From Levilactobacillus huananensis (GTDB lineage Bacteria; Bacillota; Bacilli; Lactobacillales; Lactobacillaceae): a DNA stretch of 64,000 nt. The position numbers and the translations under genes were made by a program. The notes below the pieces were generated by a model. It made no database searches. It was not told the origin of the DNA and saw only the letters and a program-made list of their open reading frames with translations. The DNA lies in assembly GCF_003946145.1 (NCBI RefSeq), contig NZ_RHOC01000008.1, positions 1-64,000 of the forward strand, written 5' to 3'. Shown in pieces: positions 1-7,599 of the stretch (position 1 is the first letter of the stretch; the number at the start of each line of letters is the position of its first letter).

Positions 1-24
1 AGCTTCATATACCTACTATAATTC

Positions 25-62
25 AAAAAAGCTCTGTAAAACCAAATCGGTTTTACAGAGCT
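25..62 (-). terminator. Rho-independent terminator of the marR gene
   Basis: Perfect 14-bp inverted repeat (30-43 against 49-62, 5-nt loop). Read on the minus strand it is followed by a run of T, and it lies just after the MarR stop codon. Confidence 0.85.
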
Positions 63-94
63 AATCTTAGTATGTTTCTAATTCATCAGGTTAT

Positions 95-559
95 TTACTT
101 CAAGTCATCGTCTTCATCATAGTCATCGGCCGCCTCACCCGTCAGCGTTCCCGCTAACTGTTGCAGGACCCGAACCAATTCAGCTCGGTCGGTATTGGAA
201 TAGCTCGCGAGCTTTTCTCGTAATGCTGCCTCCCGCGCGAGCTTAATTTGTAAGAGTCCCCGTTGTCCCTGCTGAGTGAGTGCAACTAGCCGGACGCGCT
301 GATCGCGCCGCTCCACTTCACGTAACCAGCCAGCTGCCACTAGCTTATCAACTTGGCGGCTAATTGACGAATGATTGCGACCGATCTGATCGGCCAATTC
401 GCCAATGCTGATGTCGGTTTGTCGCCCGGCCCGCACCACAATTGGCAACGCGGCTGGCTCCAAAGGGACATGGGCCTGCTGCAGGAGGTGCCGATCCTGT
501 TGTGGCTGATTAAAGAAGGTCACAATTTCAAATAAGGCTTCAAAAATTTCATTATCCAT
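95..559 (-). CDS. MarR family transcriptional regulator
   Basis: A 154-residue winged-helix regulator of normal MarR length. The central part has the typical recognition helix and wing (GRNHSSISRQVDKLVAAGWL, then RRDQRVRLVALT, residues about 61-95), and the C-terminus is a run of acidic residues. It is divergent from the FMN reductase at 640, with only 80 bp between them, so it probably controls that gene and itself. An extended -10 (TGGTATAAT) lies only 7 nt before the ATG and no Shine-Dalgarno is seen, which suggests a leaderless mRNA. The ligand cannot be told from the sequence; MarR/reductase pairs often respond to electrophiles, quinones or phenolics. Confidence 0.9.
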   Translation of the reverse strand: MDNEIFEALFEIVTFFNQPQQDRHLLQQAHVPLEPAALPIVVRAGRQTDISIGELADQIGRNHSSISRQVDKLVAAGWLREVERRDQRVRLVALTQQGQRGLLQIKLAREAALREKLASYSNTDRAELVRVLQQLAGTLTGEAADDYDEDDDLK

Positions 560-566
560 ACTTGTG

Positions 567-605
567 ATTATACCAGATAGATGCTAAGATGTGTGCATAG
601 TGCAC
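567..605. promoter_or_regulatory. marR / reductase divergent promoter region with candidate MarR operator
   Basis: On the minus strand an extended -10 TGGTATAAT (hexamer 567-572) faces marR. A short perfect inverted repeat GTGCA-tag-TGCAC (593-605) sits between the two genes and is a candidate MarR site. The assignment to MarR is inference. Confidence 0.5.
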
Positions 606-639
606 CAATTAATTTTAAAAATCTAAAGGAGAGATCAGT

Positions 640-1197
640 ATGACTAAAAAAATCGGTCTCATCATCGGATCCACTCGCCCCACTCGAATTAGTCCCAGCA
701 TCGCCACTTGGCTTCAAGGGTCCGTGGCGCAACCTGGACTGGCAGTCGACCTTATCGACTTGGCAAAAATCAATCTGCCATTATTGGATGAAGTTGAACA
801 ACCTTCCACTGGTATTTATCACGAGGAACACACCCAGCGTTGGAGCCAACTCATTCAGGGTTACGACGGCTTCATTCTCCTGTTCCCCCAATATAACTGG
901 GGTTATCCAGCCCCTTTGAAGAATGCCCTCGACTACCTCTATACCGAATGGCGAGGCAAGCCCGTCAGCATGGTTTCCTACGGCGGTCATGGTGGGTTTC
1001 AAGCTGCTCTGGGTATGAACTTAGTCCTCCGTGGTCTCAAGTTCCAGCTGATGGCAACTAACCTCCAGTTGACCTTAAAGAAGGACGAAATTGACGATAA
1101 CGGGCAATTCAAAGACCCGGCAACGGCGCTAGCACCCTACGCCTTCAATGCCCATCAGATGGGCGCAGAATTCTTACACCGGCTCACCCAAGCCTAA
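640..1197 (+). CDS. NADPH-dependent FMN reductase (flavodoxin-like fold)
   Basis: 185 residues, the usual size of the NADPH-dependent FMN reductase / azoreductase-like family. Residues 5-14 (IGLIIGSTRP) form the N-terminal FMN phosphate-binding loop. The PQYNWGYPAPLKNALDYLY stretch (about 88-106) and the SYGGHGG motif (about 117) are the other hallmark FMN-binding segments. It should be a soluble cytosolic flavoprotein reducing quinones, azo compounds or other electrophiles with NAD(P)H. RBS AAAGGAGAG stands 6-8 nt before the ATG. It is single-gene, divergent from marR, and ends in a strong terminator. The true substrate is not visible. Confidence 0.9.
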   Translation: MTKKIGLIIGSTRPTRISPSIATWLQGSVAQPGLAVDLIDLAKINLPLLDEVEQPSTGIYHEEHTQRWSQLIQGYDGFILLFPQYNWGYPAPLKNALDYLYTEWRGKPVSMVSYGGHGGFQAALGMNLVLRGLKFQLMATNLQLTLKKDEIDDNGQFKDPATALAPYAFNAHQMGAEFLHRLTQA

Positions 1198-1207
1198 GGT
1201 GCACTAA

Positions 1208-1237
1208 GGGGTCACATGACGATTGTCATGTGACCCC
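1208..1237. terminator. Terminator between convergent genes
   Basis: 13-bp perfect stem (1208-1220 / 1225-1237, loop gatt) followed by TTTT on the plus strand. It ends the FMN reductase transcript. Confidence 0.85.
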
Positions 1238-1252
1238 CTTTTCAGTTTGAAT

Positions 1253-1936
1253 TTAGTTCGCCACCTGCTGCTTAACCTGCATCATCATTTCAAAATCATC
1301 AGTAAAGATACCAGCGACGTGTTTCGCCATCAGGTCGGCAGCGACTGTGGGGTTGTCCACAGTCCAGATGCGTTCGGTCACGGGGATTCCCGCCTGGTAA
1401 TGACTCAGGTGAAGACCACTGAGGTGTTCACGGGTGACTAAGGCCACCGGATCGGCTACCCGACGATCGGTCAACCAACAGTAACTCTCATTGGGCGCCA
1501 ACTTTTGGCAAGTCTTCAGCGTGGGGAGGTGAAATGACGAGAAGATCACTGGCTTATTAAGAGCCGTCGCGTGGACCATGCCCATGACAATGCGTTCGAT
1601 GTTGGGATACTGAATCTTGTCCGTCTTCAACTCCAAGTTGAGTTGAACATCACGATTCGTGACTAGCGTCAGGAACTCTGCCAGTGATGGGATCGGCTCC
1701 TGGTTGGCCAAACGAAACCGGCGGAGTTGTGCAAAGGTATAGCTCTCGATCAACCCACTTCCATCCGTGGTCCGATCGATCTGCTCATCATGCATAATAA
1801 CCGGCACCTGATCCTTCGTCAAATGAACATCAAACTCAATACCTTCGATGCCATGTTCGACCGCGTATCGAAAGCCTGCTAAAGAATTTTCTGGAAACTG
1901 TGCCGGGTAACCCCGGTGACCGAATACCATTGTCAT
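1253..1936 (-). CDS. Glycerophosphodiester phosphodiesterase
   Basis: About 227 residues of GDPD TIM-barrel type. The N-terminal GHRGYPAQFPENSLAGF carries the catalytic His and the metal-binding ENS motif. The EFDVHLTKD (second catalytic and metal residues) and MHDEQIDRTTDGSG motifs follow. These enzymes hydrolyse glycerophosphodiesters to glycerol-3-phosphate and an alcohol, and the absence of a signal peptide puts this one in the cytosol. The ATG at 1936 is preferred (AGGAG 10 nt upstream); a TTG at 1942 is also possible. It is monocistronic, convergent with the reductase. Known role: recycling of phospholipid or teichoic-acid-derived glycerophosphodiesters. Confidence 0.9.
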   Translation of the reverse strand: MTMVFGHRGYPAQFPENSLAGFRYAVEHGIEGIEFDVHLTKDQVPVIMHDEQIDRTTDGSGLIESYTFAQLRRFRLANQEPIPSLAEFLTLVTNRDVQLNLELKTDKIQYPNIERIVMGMVHATALNKPVIFSSFHLPTLKTCQKLAPNESYCWLTDRRVADPVALVTREHLSGLHLSHYQAGIPVTERIWTVDNPTVAADLMAKHVAGIFTDDFEMMMQVKQQVAN

Positions 1937-2013
1937 GTTCAAGTCGCTCCTATCTCAGTCTAGCTATCGTGTTTAGGATACCACCTCATGACGCCAGAAA
2001 ATGTAAAGATTAC

Positions 2014-3165
2014 TTATGCTTTGTGTAAAGTTTCTGGATCAGGCCAGACGTTATCAGCGATCTGCTTAACCAATTTGAGCTTGGCCCATTGCTGGTCCTC
2101 CGTCAGTTGATTGCCTTCCTCGGTCGAGGCAAACCCACACTGTGTCGACAGTGCCAGGTTCGCCAGCGGCACTTGTTCGGCTGCTGCGTGAATTCGAGCT
2201 GTAATAGCCGCTGAATCCTCCAAGTCTGGGAACTTCGACGTGATCAGTCCCAGTACCAGGCGCTTGTGGGGGTCGTTATGCCAAATTTTTTTGAGTGGCG
2301 CGAAGCTCCCCGCCCGGTCGCTGTCATATTCCAGGAACAACCCATCATAGTGCAGACGTCCCAGATAATCAGCCACGTCATCGTAACCCCCGGAGAACAG
2401 GTAGGTCGACTTGAAGTTCCCCCGACAAATATGAGTGGTCACCGTCAGATCCTCTGGCAAATCTGTTAACACCCGGTTGATAACGTAAACGGCATTTTCG
2501 GCTAGGTTAACGATTCCCTGATGGGCGACCGCATCCTCCTTCGTTGCATTCAACCGGCTAATCAAAAAGGCCCACGTGGTATCATCCAATTGAATGTAAC
2601 GACACCCCAGGTCATAGAACCGCACGATAGTCTCATGATAGGCTTGAGCGAGATCATCCAGGTAAGCGTCCCAGGTCGGATAGAATTGATGCCAGTTGTC
2701 ACTCCGATTGTCCCGGAACAACATAGTTGGGGACGGGATAGTCTGTTTAACCACAACGCCTGCCGGCACCAGACTCTGGAGGTAACGAAAACTCTCAAAG
2801 AACGGATGAGCTGGATTAAAGGCAATGCGACCAACCAAGTCGGCATTATCGGTTCGAGTCTGACTGCCATGGAACTTATAACTCTGCCGGTAGTCATATC
2901 GGCCTACTCCCGTGAGGCCCCAGAGAAAGTCAAGGTGCCACCAACTCCGATTGAATTCACCATCAGTCACAGCCTTGAGTCCCAGCCCAACCTGACGTTG
3001 GACGACACGTTTGGTTTCAGCTCGTTGAATCGTGGTTAGGTCTTCGGCACTCAGGGCGCCCGCTGCAAACTGAGCGCGCGCCGTCTTGAGGGTTGCCGGT
3101 CGTAGGAGACTCCCCACAACGTCATAGCGGTAAGGAAATTGGGTTTTAACTTGGTTAAGTGTCAT
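2014..3165 (-). CDS. MetE-like cobalamin-independent methionine synthase domain protein (YxjG/YxjH type)
   Basis: About 383 residues corresponding to the C-terminal catalytic barrel of MetE only, as in the YxjG/YxjH family. Visible zinc-site motifs are THICRGN (His and Cys) and STQCGFAS (second Cys). LDDTTWAFL and FLEYDSDRAG are other family signatures. These proteins transfer a methyl group to homocysteine or a related thiol; the donor is not settled for this short class. The ATG at 3165 has AAGGAGG 6-7 nt upstream; the open frame extends a further 28 codons without an RBS. A Met-type T-box leader precedes it, so expression should rise when charged tRNA-Met is scarce, which supports a methionine-supply role. 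Confidence 0.88.
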   Translation of the reverse strand: MTLNQVKTQFPYRYDVVGSLLRPATLKTARAQFAAGALSAEDLTTIQRAETKRVVQRQVGLGLKAVTDGEFNRSWWHLDFLWGLTGVGRYDYRQSYKFHGSQTRTDNADLVGRIAFNPAHPFFESFRYLQSLVPAGVVVKQTIPSPTMLFRDNRSDNWHQFYPTWDAYLDDLAQAYHETIVRFYDLGCRYIQLDDTTWAFLISRLNATKEDAVAHQGIVNLAENAVYVINRVLTDLPEDLTVTTHICRGNFKSTYLFSGGYDDVADYLGRLHYDGLFLEYDSDRAGSFAPLKKIWHNDPHKRLVLGLITSKFPDLEDSAAITARIHAAAEQVPLANLALSTQCGFASTEEGNQLTEDQQWAKLKLVKQIADNVWPDPETLHKA

Positions 3166-3234
3166 CTGAATGTCCTCCTTAAGATTGGGTCGGCATCGCC
3201 CGTACCCGTGACTTCCTAATCTTTTTGAGAATAA

Positions 3235-3505
3235 TAAAAAAGCGTTCATCCCCGAACTAAATACTTAGTTCAAGGGACGAACGCGTCGTTTTACCACCCT
3301 AGTTTACGCGACCCTCGCGAATCACGCCTCAACGGTACCAGCTGATACCCGGAAAGTTAACGGTTCCTACCGATCCGACGGCGTGAACCATCGGATAGCA
3401 CTTAGGAGCTCATCTTCATGACTAGGTGTCGACCCGTTTTCACTAACCGAGCTCACTGAACAATACCGCCATCACTACTCTTCTCCTGGCTTTTATGATA
3501 AAATA
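3235..3505 (-). promoter_or_regulatory. T-box riboswitch, probable methionine specifier, with terminator
   Basis: On the minus strand: stem I flanks a specifier loop (AGGAG near 3487 pairing with CTCCT near 3404), with AGTA on the 5' side and GAAGATGAG on the 3' side. This gives ATG (3413-3411) as the probable specifier codon. The T-box sequence AGGGTGGTAAAACG is at 3300-3287. The terminator is a long hairpin (3241-3260 / 3265-3284) followed by a T run. It lies in front of a methionine synthase-like gene, which agrees with a Met specifier. The 5' limit is approximate. Confidence 0.9.
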
Positions 3506-3687
3506 ATTAGAAATTAGTTGATATTCTAATCTTCAGGTTGCCCGATGTCAAGGGTCGTATGGATAACCCCAACTAAACTTTATCAGCAGACCCAAGTCCC
3601 TATCATTTGCTAGGCGCTTATTAACGAAAAAGGGAGGTTATGCTAGACCAATCTATGCCAAACTAAAAATTGGACTAGCAAAATTAA

Positions 3688-3996
3688 ATGTCAGACAGAC
3701 TCGTTTACCCCATTATTGCTCAAGAAAATAACGACGAAGACGGTCACTATTTTGTTGGCTTTTCCCCTAATATTCCTGGGATGGTCACACAAGGTGATAG
3801 TCTCGTAGAATTAGCCATTTCTGCCGAAGACGCCATTGCCACCATGCTCGATGGCACAAAATTTCCGAAAGTTCAGGATCCTAAAAGCTGGCACTTACAG
3901 GCTAACGAGTCCATCGTCTATATTTCCATCGACATGGCTGCCTGGCTTAGTCAGCCTGCCAAAAACGTTCGACGTACCGTCACCATACCAAAATAG
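3688..3996 (+). CDS. HicB-like antitoxin domain protein, C-terminally truncated, no HicA partner
   Basis: 102 residues with the HicB fold: HYFVGFSPNIPGMVTQGDS followed by LAISAEDAIATML. The frame stops at TIPK with TAG, exactly where intact relatives have a Trp codon (TGG) beginning the C-terminal DNA-binding segment. Beyond the stop, the sequence still encodes LNDM. After a shift of one base it encodes KARRITVSRLTTEV, then TGA, then further HicB-like residues to about 4076. So the DNA-binding tail is broken by at least two stops and one frameshift. No HicA toxin gene is seen on either side, and no strong RBS is visible. It is probably a relic, or a stand-alone HicB N-domain. Confidence 0.75.
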   Translation: MSDRLVYPIIAQENNDEDGHYFVGFSPNIPGMVTQGDSLVELAISAEDAIATMLDGTKFPKVQDPKSWHLQANESIVYISIDMAAWLSQPAKNVRRTVTIPK

Positions 3997-4096
3997 TTGA
4001 ACGATATGGCAAGGCTAGAAGAATCACCGTTTCTCGCTTAACCACAGAAGTCTGACAAGCAATTTATACTGCCACAAAATACTAATTGTTCAGCTA

Positions 4097-4142
4097 ATAC
4101 AGCTGGCTACTTCACCAGTACATGGGAAGTAGCCAGCTGTAT
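4097..4142. terminator. Long inverted repeat, probable terminator
   Basis: 17-bp perfect stem (4097-4113 / 4126-4142) between the HicB relic and the ABC transporter operon. There is no strong T run on the minus side, so direction is uncertain. Confidence 0.6.
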
Positions 4143-4179
4143 TTAAATTATCTATTCACAAAATTAATCGCCAATAGAT

Positions 4180-5700
4180 CTAATCTAAGTAGCCATGGCT
4201 CTTCAAATATTGGCGAGCCACCGTTGCAGCCTTTTCATGTTTCACAGTGACAAGATAATTCATCTTTTGCATATCAGTCGTGCTAACCTTGCCAGCTAGC
4301 TTGTTCAACGTCGTCTTCAATTCAGGGTGTTGGGTGGCTAGTTGTTCAGTCATTAGCGGTGCCCCTTGATAAGGTGGGAAGAAGGAACGGTCATCTTTCA
4401 ACACCACCAAATGATACTCCTGAACTTCTGGATCAGTCGTGTAACCATCGACCAGATTAACCTTGCCATTGGCGATTGCCTTATAACGAATTGAGGGTTC
4501 CATGGTCTTGACACTGGCAAATTTCAAGCCGTATTCTTTGCTCAAACCTGGATAACCATCCTTCAATTGGTGAAAATCGGGATCAAAACCCGCGTGAACC
4601 TTGTCCTCCACTGCAATCAAATCGGAAATCGTCTTAACATGGTTCGTCTTAGCAAATTCCTTAGTAACGGCCAAATCATAGCCGTTCTGGTACTGCATCG
4701 GCTTCAAATAAGTCATCTGATGCTGGGCCTTTAACGCGGTCTTAGCCACCTGATACGTCTTAGCAGGATCATGACTGGCCGTCTTCTCTCCCTTTACCAG
4801 AGACTCTAAGACTGTACCGGTGAACTCGGGGTAAATGTCGATTGACCCTGATTGAAGCGCCTTAAAGAGAAACGACGTGGCACCAAAATTAGCCTTTGTC
4901 GTCACCTGCATATTAGGCTGATCGTGTTCGATCAGATCCTTATACATATTAATTAAGATCTCGGGTTCACTCCCAAGCTTCCCAGCAATCGTGATCGTAG
5001 TCGTGGGGTTGGCAATCTTGCGGTAACCCGCAACCCCGCCGATCAAAATCACAATTGTGGTCAGCACAATCCCAGCCTTCTTAAAGGACAGTCGGCCTAG
5101 CCAATCGATGGCTGCGCCAAAGACCAGCGCCAAGATCGCTGACAACACGGCTCCGATAATCAGGAGCGGATTGTTATTGGTTTCAATTCCCAGCAGAATG
5201 TAGGTCCCCAGACCCCCGGCACCAATCAAGGCCGCCAGTGTGGCGGTCCCAATAATCATGACCGTCGCAATTCGAATACCGGAGATAATCATCGGCATGG
5301 CCAATGGTAACTCAATCCGAAAGAGTTTCATTCGCCGCGACAACCCAAACGCTGTGGCGGCCTCCTCAAAGTTGGGATCGATCGTGGTCAACCCAGAATA
5401 CGTATTTTGAAAGATGGGCATGACGGCATAAATGACCAGGGCGATGATTGACGGCACTGTCCCAATCCCCACGATAGGAATCAAAATCCCCAATAGTGCC
5501 AGGCTCGGAATTGTCTGAAGAATACTGGTAATTTGGAGCATCACACCTGCCGCCCGCTTATGATGCATCAGGAGAATTGCCAGTGGGATCGCAATCACGG
5601 CGGCAATCAGGAGCGAGATCAGTGACAACTCAATGTGTTGGCCAATCGCGTGAACGATGTCGCCCCCCTGAGTCTTAAGAATATGCAAAATGGCTGACAC
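4180..5700 (-). CDS. choS: Glycine betaine/carnitine/choline ABC transporter: fused permease and substrate-binding protein
   Basis: 506 residues in two parts. Residues about 1-210 are a ProW/OpuCB-type permease with six or so membrane helices; the EAA loop lies near EEAATAFGLSRRMKLFRIELPLA. After a further membrane segment (about 212-226), residues about 230-506 form an OpuCC/YehZ-type osmolyte-binding domain (ITIAGKLGSEPEILINMYK, SIDIYPEFTGTVLESL). The fusion anchors the binding domain on the outer face of the membrane. It starts with GTG directly abutting the TAG of the ATPase gene, so translation is probably coupled. Known role of the family: uptake of compatible solutes under osmotic stress. 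The exact substrate is inferred from the family only. Confidence 0.88.
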   Translation of the reverse strand: MSAILHILKTQGGDIVHAIGQHIELSLISLLIAAVIAIPLAILLMHHKRAAGVMLQITSILQTIPSLALLGILIPIVGIGTVPSIIALVIYAVMPIFQNTYSGLTTIDPNFEEAATAFGLSRRMKLFRIELPLAMPMIISGIRIATVMIIGTATLAALIGAGGLGTYILLGIETNNNPLLIIGAVLSAILALVFGAAIDWLGRLSFKKAGIVLTTIVILIGGVAGYRKIANPTTTITIAGKLGSEPEILINMYKDLIEHDQPNMQVTTKANFGATSFLFKALQSGSIDIYPEFTGTVLESLVKGEKTASHDPAKTYQVAKTALKAQHQMTYLKPMQYQNGYDLAVTKEFAKTNHVKTISDLIAVEDKVHAGFDPDFHQLKDGYPGLSKEYGLKFASVKTMEPSIRYKAIANGKVNLVDGYTTDPEVQEYHLVVLKDDRSFFPPYQGAPLMTEQLATQHPELKTTLNKLAGKVSTTDMQKMNYLVTVKHEKAATVARQYLKSHGYLD

Positions 5701-6630
5701 CTAATCCGCCTCCTCTGTGGCTAAGAAATCCAAGAGATCTTTAGTTTGTAACTGGCGGTTGCCCTCAGGCGTCGCCACAACAACCGGTCCCTGACGTAAG
5801 GCCGCCGCAAGCCCACTCATAGCTACCGATGTGCCAATAGTGGCTGCATCGGTCGTCGCCGTCCCGTAGCCGGCCAGCAGGAGATCAGAGATGGTATCCG
5901 GTCGAGCCGCATTCTCCACTTGGAAGAAACCGCGAACGAAGTCGTTAGCCGGATGGCGGATGATGTCTTCACCCGTTCCGACTTGTTGGATGTGGCCAAG
6001 CCGCATTACCGCAATGTGTTGGCCCAAGCGCAAGGCTTCATGCATGTCATGGGTCACAAAGACAAAGGTCATCTTAAGTTCCTGATGCAAGCGTAAGACC
6101 AGGTCTTGAAGCTGCTTACGAGAAATGGGGTCCAAAGCACTGAATGGTTCATCCATCAGGACCACCTTGGGCTTAATCGCCAAGGCACGAATGATGCCGA
6201 CCCGTTGTTGCTCTCCACCAGAGAGTTCACTGGGCATCCGCGTCGCATATTGGTCGGGATCCAAGTCAACCTGCGCCAACAATTCACGTGCCCGCTCGAT
6301 GCGCCGCTTATGAGGCCACCCCAACGACTCTGCTTGAATGGCAATGTTATCTTGAATATTTAAGTTGGGGAAAAGGGCGATGTTTTGTAAAACATACCCC
6401 ATCTGAAGTCGTAACTGTTTCAAATCGTAATCAATCAAACGGCGATCGTCGAAGTAAATGTCGCCATCGGTAGGTTCAATCAACCGATTTAACATTTTCA
6501 ACGTCGTGGTCTTCCCACTCCCACTGGGACCGACCAACACAAAAAAGTCCCGGCTGGGAATCGTGAGGTTCAACCGATCCAGTGCTTGATTGTGTGCATA
6601 TTGCTTGGTAACATTTCTAAATTCTATCAT
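5701..6630 (-). CDS. choQ: Glycine betaine/carnitine/choline ABC transporter ATP-binding protein
   Basis: 309 residues. Walker A GPSGSGKT (about 35-42), signature LSGGEQQR (about 136), Walker B VVLMDEP, D-loop SALD and switch His (VTHDM) are all intact. The C-terminal 70 residues look like a single, degenerate CBS-like regulatory part, shorter than the paired CBS domains of OpuA/OpuCA. The ATG at 6630 has GGAGG 5 nt upstream; 17 extra upstream codons lack an RBS. It is the first gene of a two-gene operon with the fused permease. A TATAAT-like -10 on the minus strand lies at 6741-6746, leaving a leader of about 105 nt. Confidence 0.9.
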   Translation of the reverse strand: MIEFRNVTKQYAHNQALDRLNLTIPSRDFFVLVGPSGSGKTTTLKMLNRLIEPTDGDIYFDDRRLIDYDLKQLRLQMGYVLQNIALFPNLNIQDNIAIQAESLGWPHKRRIERARELLAQVDLDPDQYATRMPSELSGGEQQRVGIIRALAIKPKVVLMDEPFSALDPISRKQLQDLVLRLHQELKMTFVFVTHDMHEALRLGQHIAVMRLGHIQQVGTGEDIIRHPANDFVRGFFQVENAARPDTISDLLLAGYGTATTDAATIGTSVAMSGLAAALRQGPVVVATPEGNRQLQTKDLLDFLATEEAD

Positions 6631-6878
6631 GTTAACCTCCATACCATACCCATGTGGCCCGTTTTGACGGAATACCACCACTACCGACGCGAGCGCGACA
6701 TGCTTCCGCTAACCCACTAACGGTGTGTCTATGACCTCTAATTATACTAACCTTTGACCAAATACCTAAGAAATTGGCTCATAAGTTAGCCATGCAATAA
6801 CCTCCACTTTACAGTCTTTGAACGTAACTGTTAAGATTAAAAATAAAGACTTTTGCCCCAAAATACTTATAAAGTAAG

Positions 6879-7307
6879 GTGTTTCCATTGCTTGATCAAA
6901 CGGACCTAAACATCCTAAAGGCACTCACTAAAAATTGTCGGATCAAAGCCAACCATCTCGCAAAACGGGTACATCTCACTGCTCCCGCCGTGGCTGCGCG
7001 GATCGCCCGCCTCGAGGATACTGGCGTGATTAGACGCTACACAATTGAAGTTGACACCGAAAGATTAGGTTTTGATCGCCAAGTCTTCATCCAGGCGGCA
7101 GTTAAGAACGCCAACCAGCGAACGGGCTATGACGCCCTCATTCACCGCTACCGTAACGCCATTCGCCACCATTATCGGGTCACAGGAGAAAGGCCTTACC
7201 TCATTGAGGGGGCCTTTCACTCGCGAACAGAACTCAACGCCTTTCTTTTGGCATTGGGACAGGTCGCAACCTACACCGTCACCGATGTTATTGACGAATT
7301 AATTTAG
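6879..7307 (+). CDS. Lrp/AsnC family transcriptional regulator
   Basis: 142 residues. The N-terminal HTH follows the family pattern (LLDQTDLNILKALTKNCRI, then HLAKRVHLTAPAVAARIARL), and a RAM-type ligand-binding domain fills the rest. The start is uncertain: GTG at 6879 is used here, but TTG at 6888 would give the common MLDQTD start. Upstream SD is weak. It is divergent from the osmolyte transporter. Lrp-like proteins sense amino acids and act as local or global regulators; the target here is unknown. Confidence 0.85.
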   Translation: MFPLLDQTDLNILKALTKNCRIKANHLAKRVHLTAPAVAARIARLEDTGVIRRYTIEVDTERLGFDRQVFIQAAVKNANQRTGYDALIHRYRNAIRHHYRVTGERPYLIEGAFHSRTELNAFLLALGQVATYTVTDVIDELI

Positions 7308-7468
7308 TCGTTATCACTAATGACTTGGCCCAGTTCACGACTCACCATCACGTAGTCGTGCGCTTCGCGAATATCCGCGAGCTTAAAAATCTTGGCAATC
7401 GGGATCTCCAAATGATTCCGGGTGATGAGATCAAACATCTCATCAACTAGGTCCTGGCCGCGACTCAT
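7304..7468 (-). pseudogene. 3' remnant of an NAD(P)-dependent alcohol dehydrogenase / quinone oxidoreductase
   Basis: A 54-codon open frame whose product (IPIAKIFKLADIREAHDYV then a short hydrophilic tail) matches the extreme C-terminus of medium-chain dehydrogenase/quinone oxidoreductases, where a similar ADIxEAHxxV segment closes the protein. Nothing of the remaining 270 or so residues is present upstream, where the M20 peptidase promoter region begins. The remnant overlaps the end of the Lrp gene by 4 bp. It is a deletion relic. Confidence 0.6.
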
Positions 7469-7599
7469 TTTTTATGGTCAGATTGCCCAATGCCTCACCA
7501 GATTCTTGATTCCGCTTGCAAAAAGTGCTGTAATCAAGTTAGTGAACACCCGTCACTTCGAAGACACGGGTAGCTAGACTTTAAATGAGGTGGAAGAAC

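Noticed and set aside
2521-3039. Long plus-strand frame opposite the MetE-like gene
   Set aside because: Antisense shadow of a well-supported gene with a T-box and RBS; no motifs.
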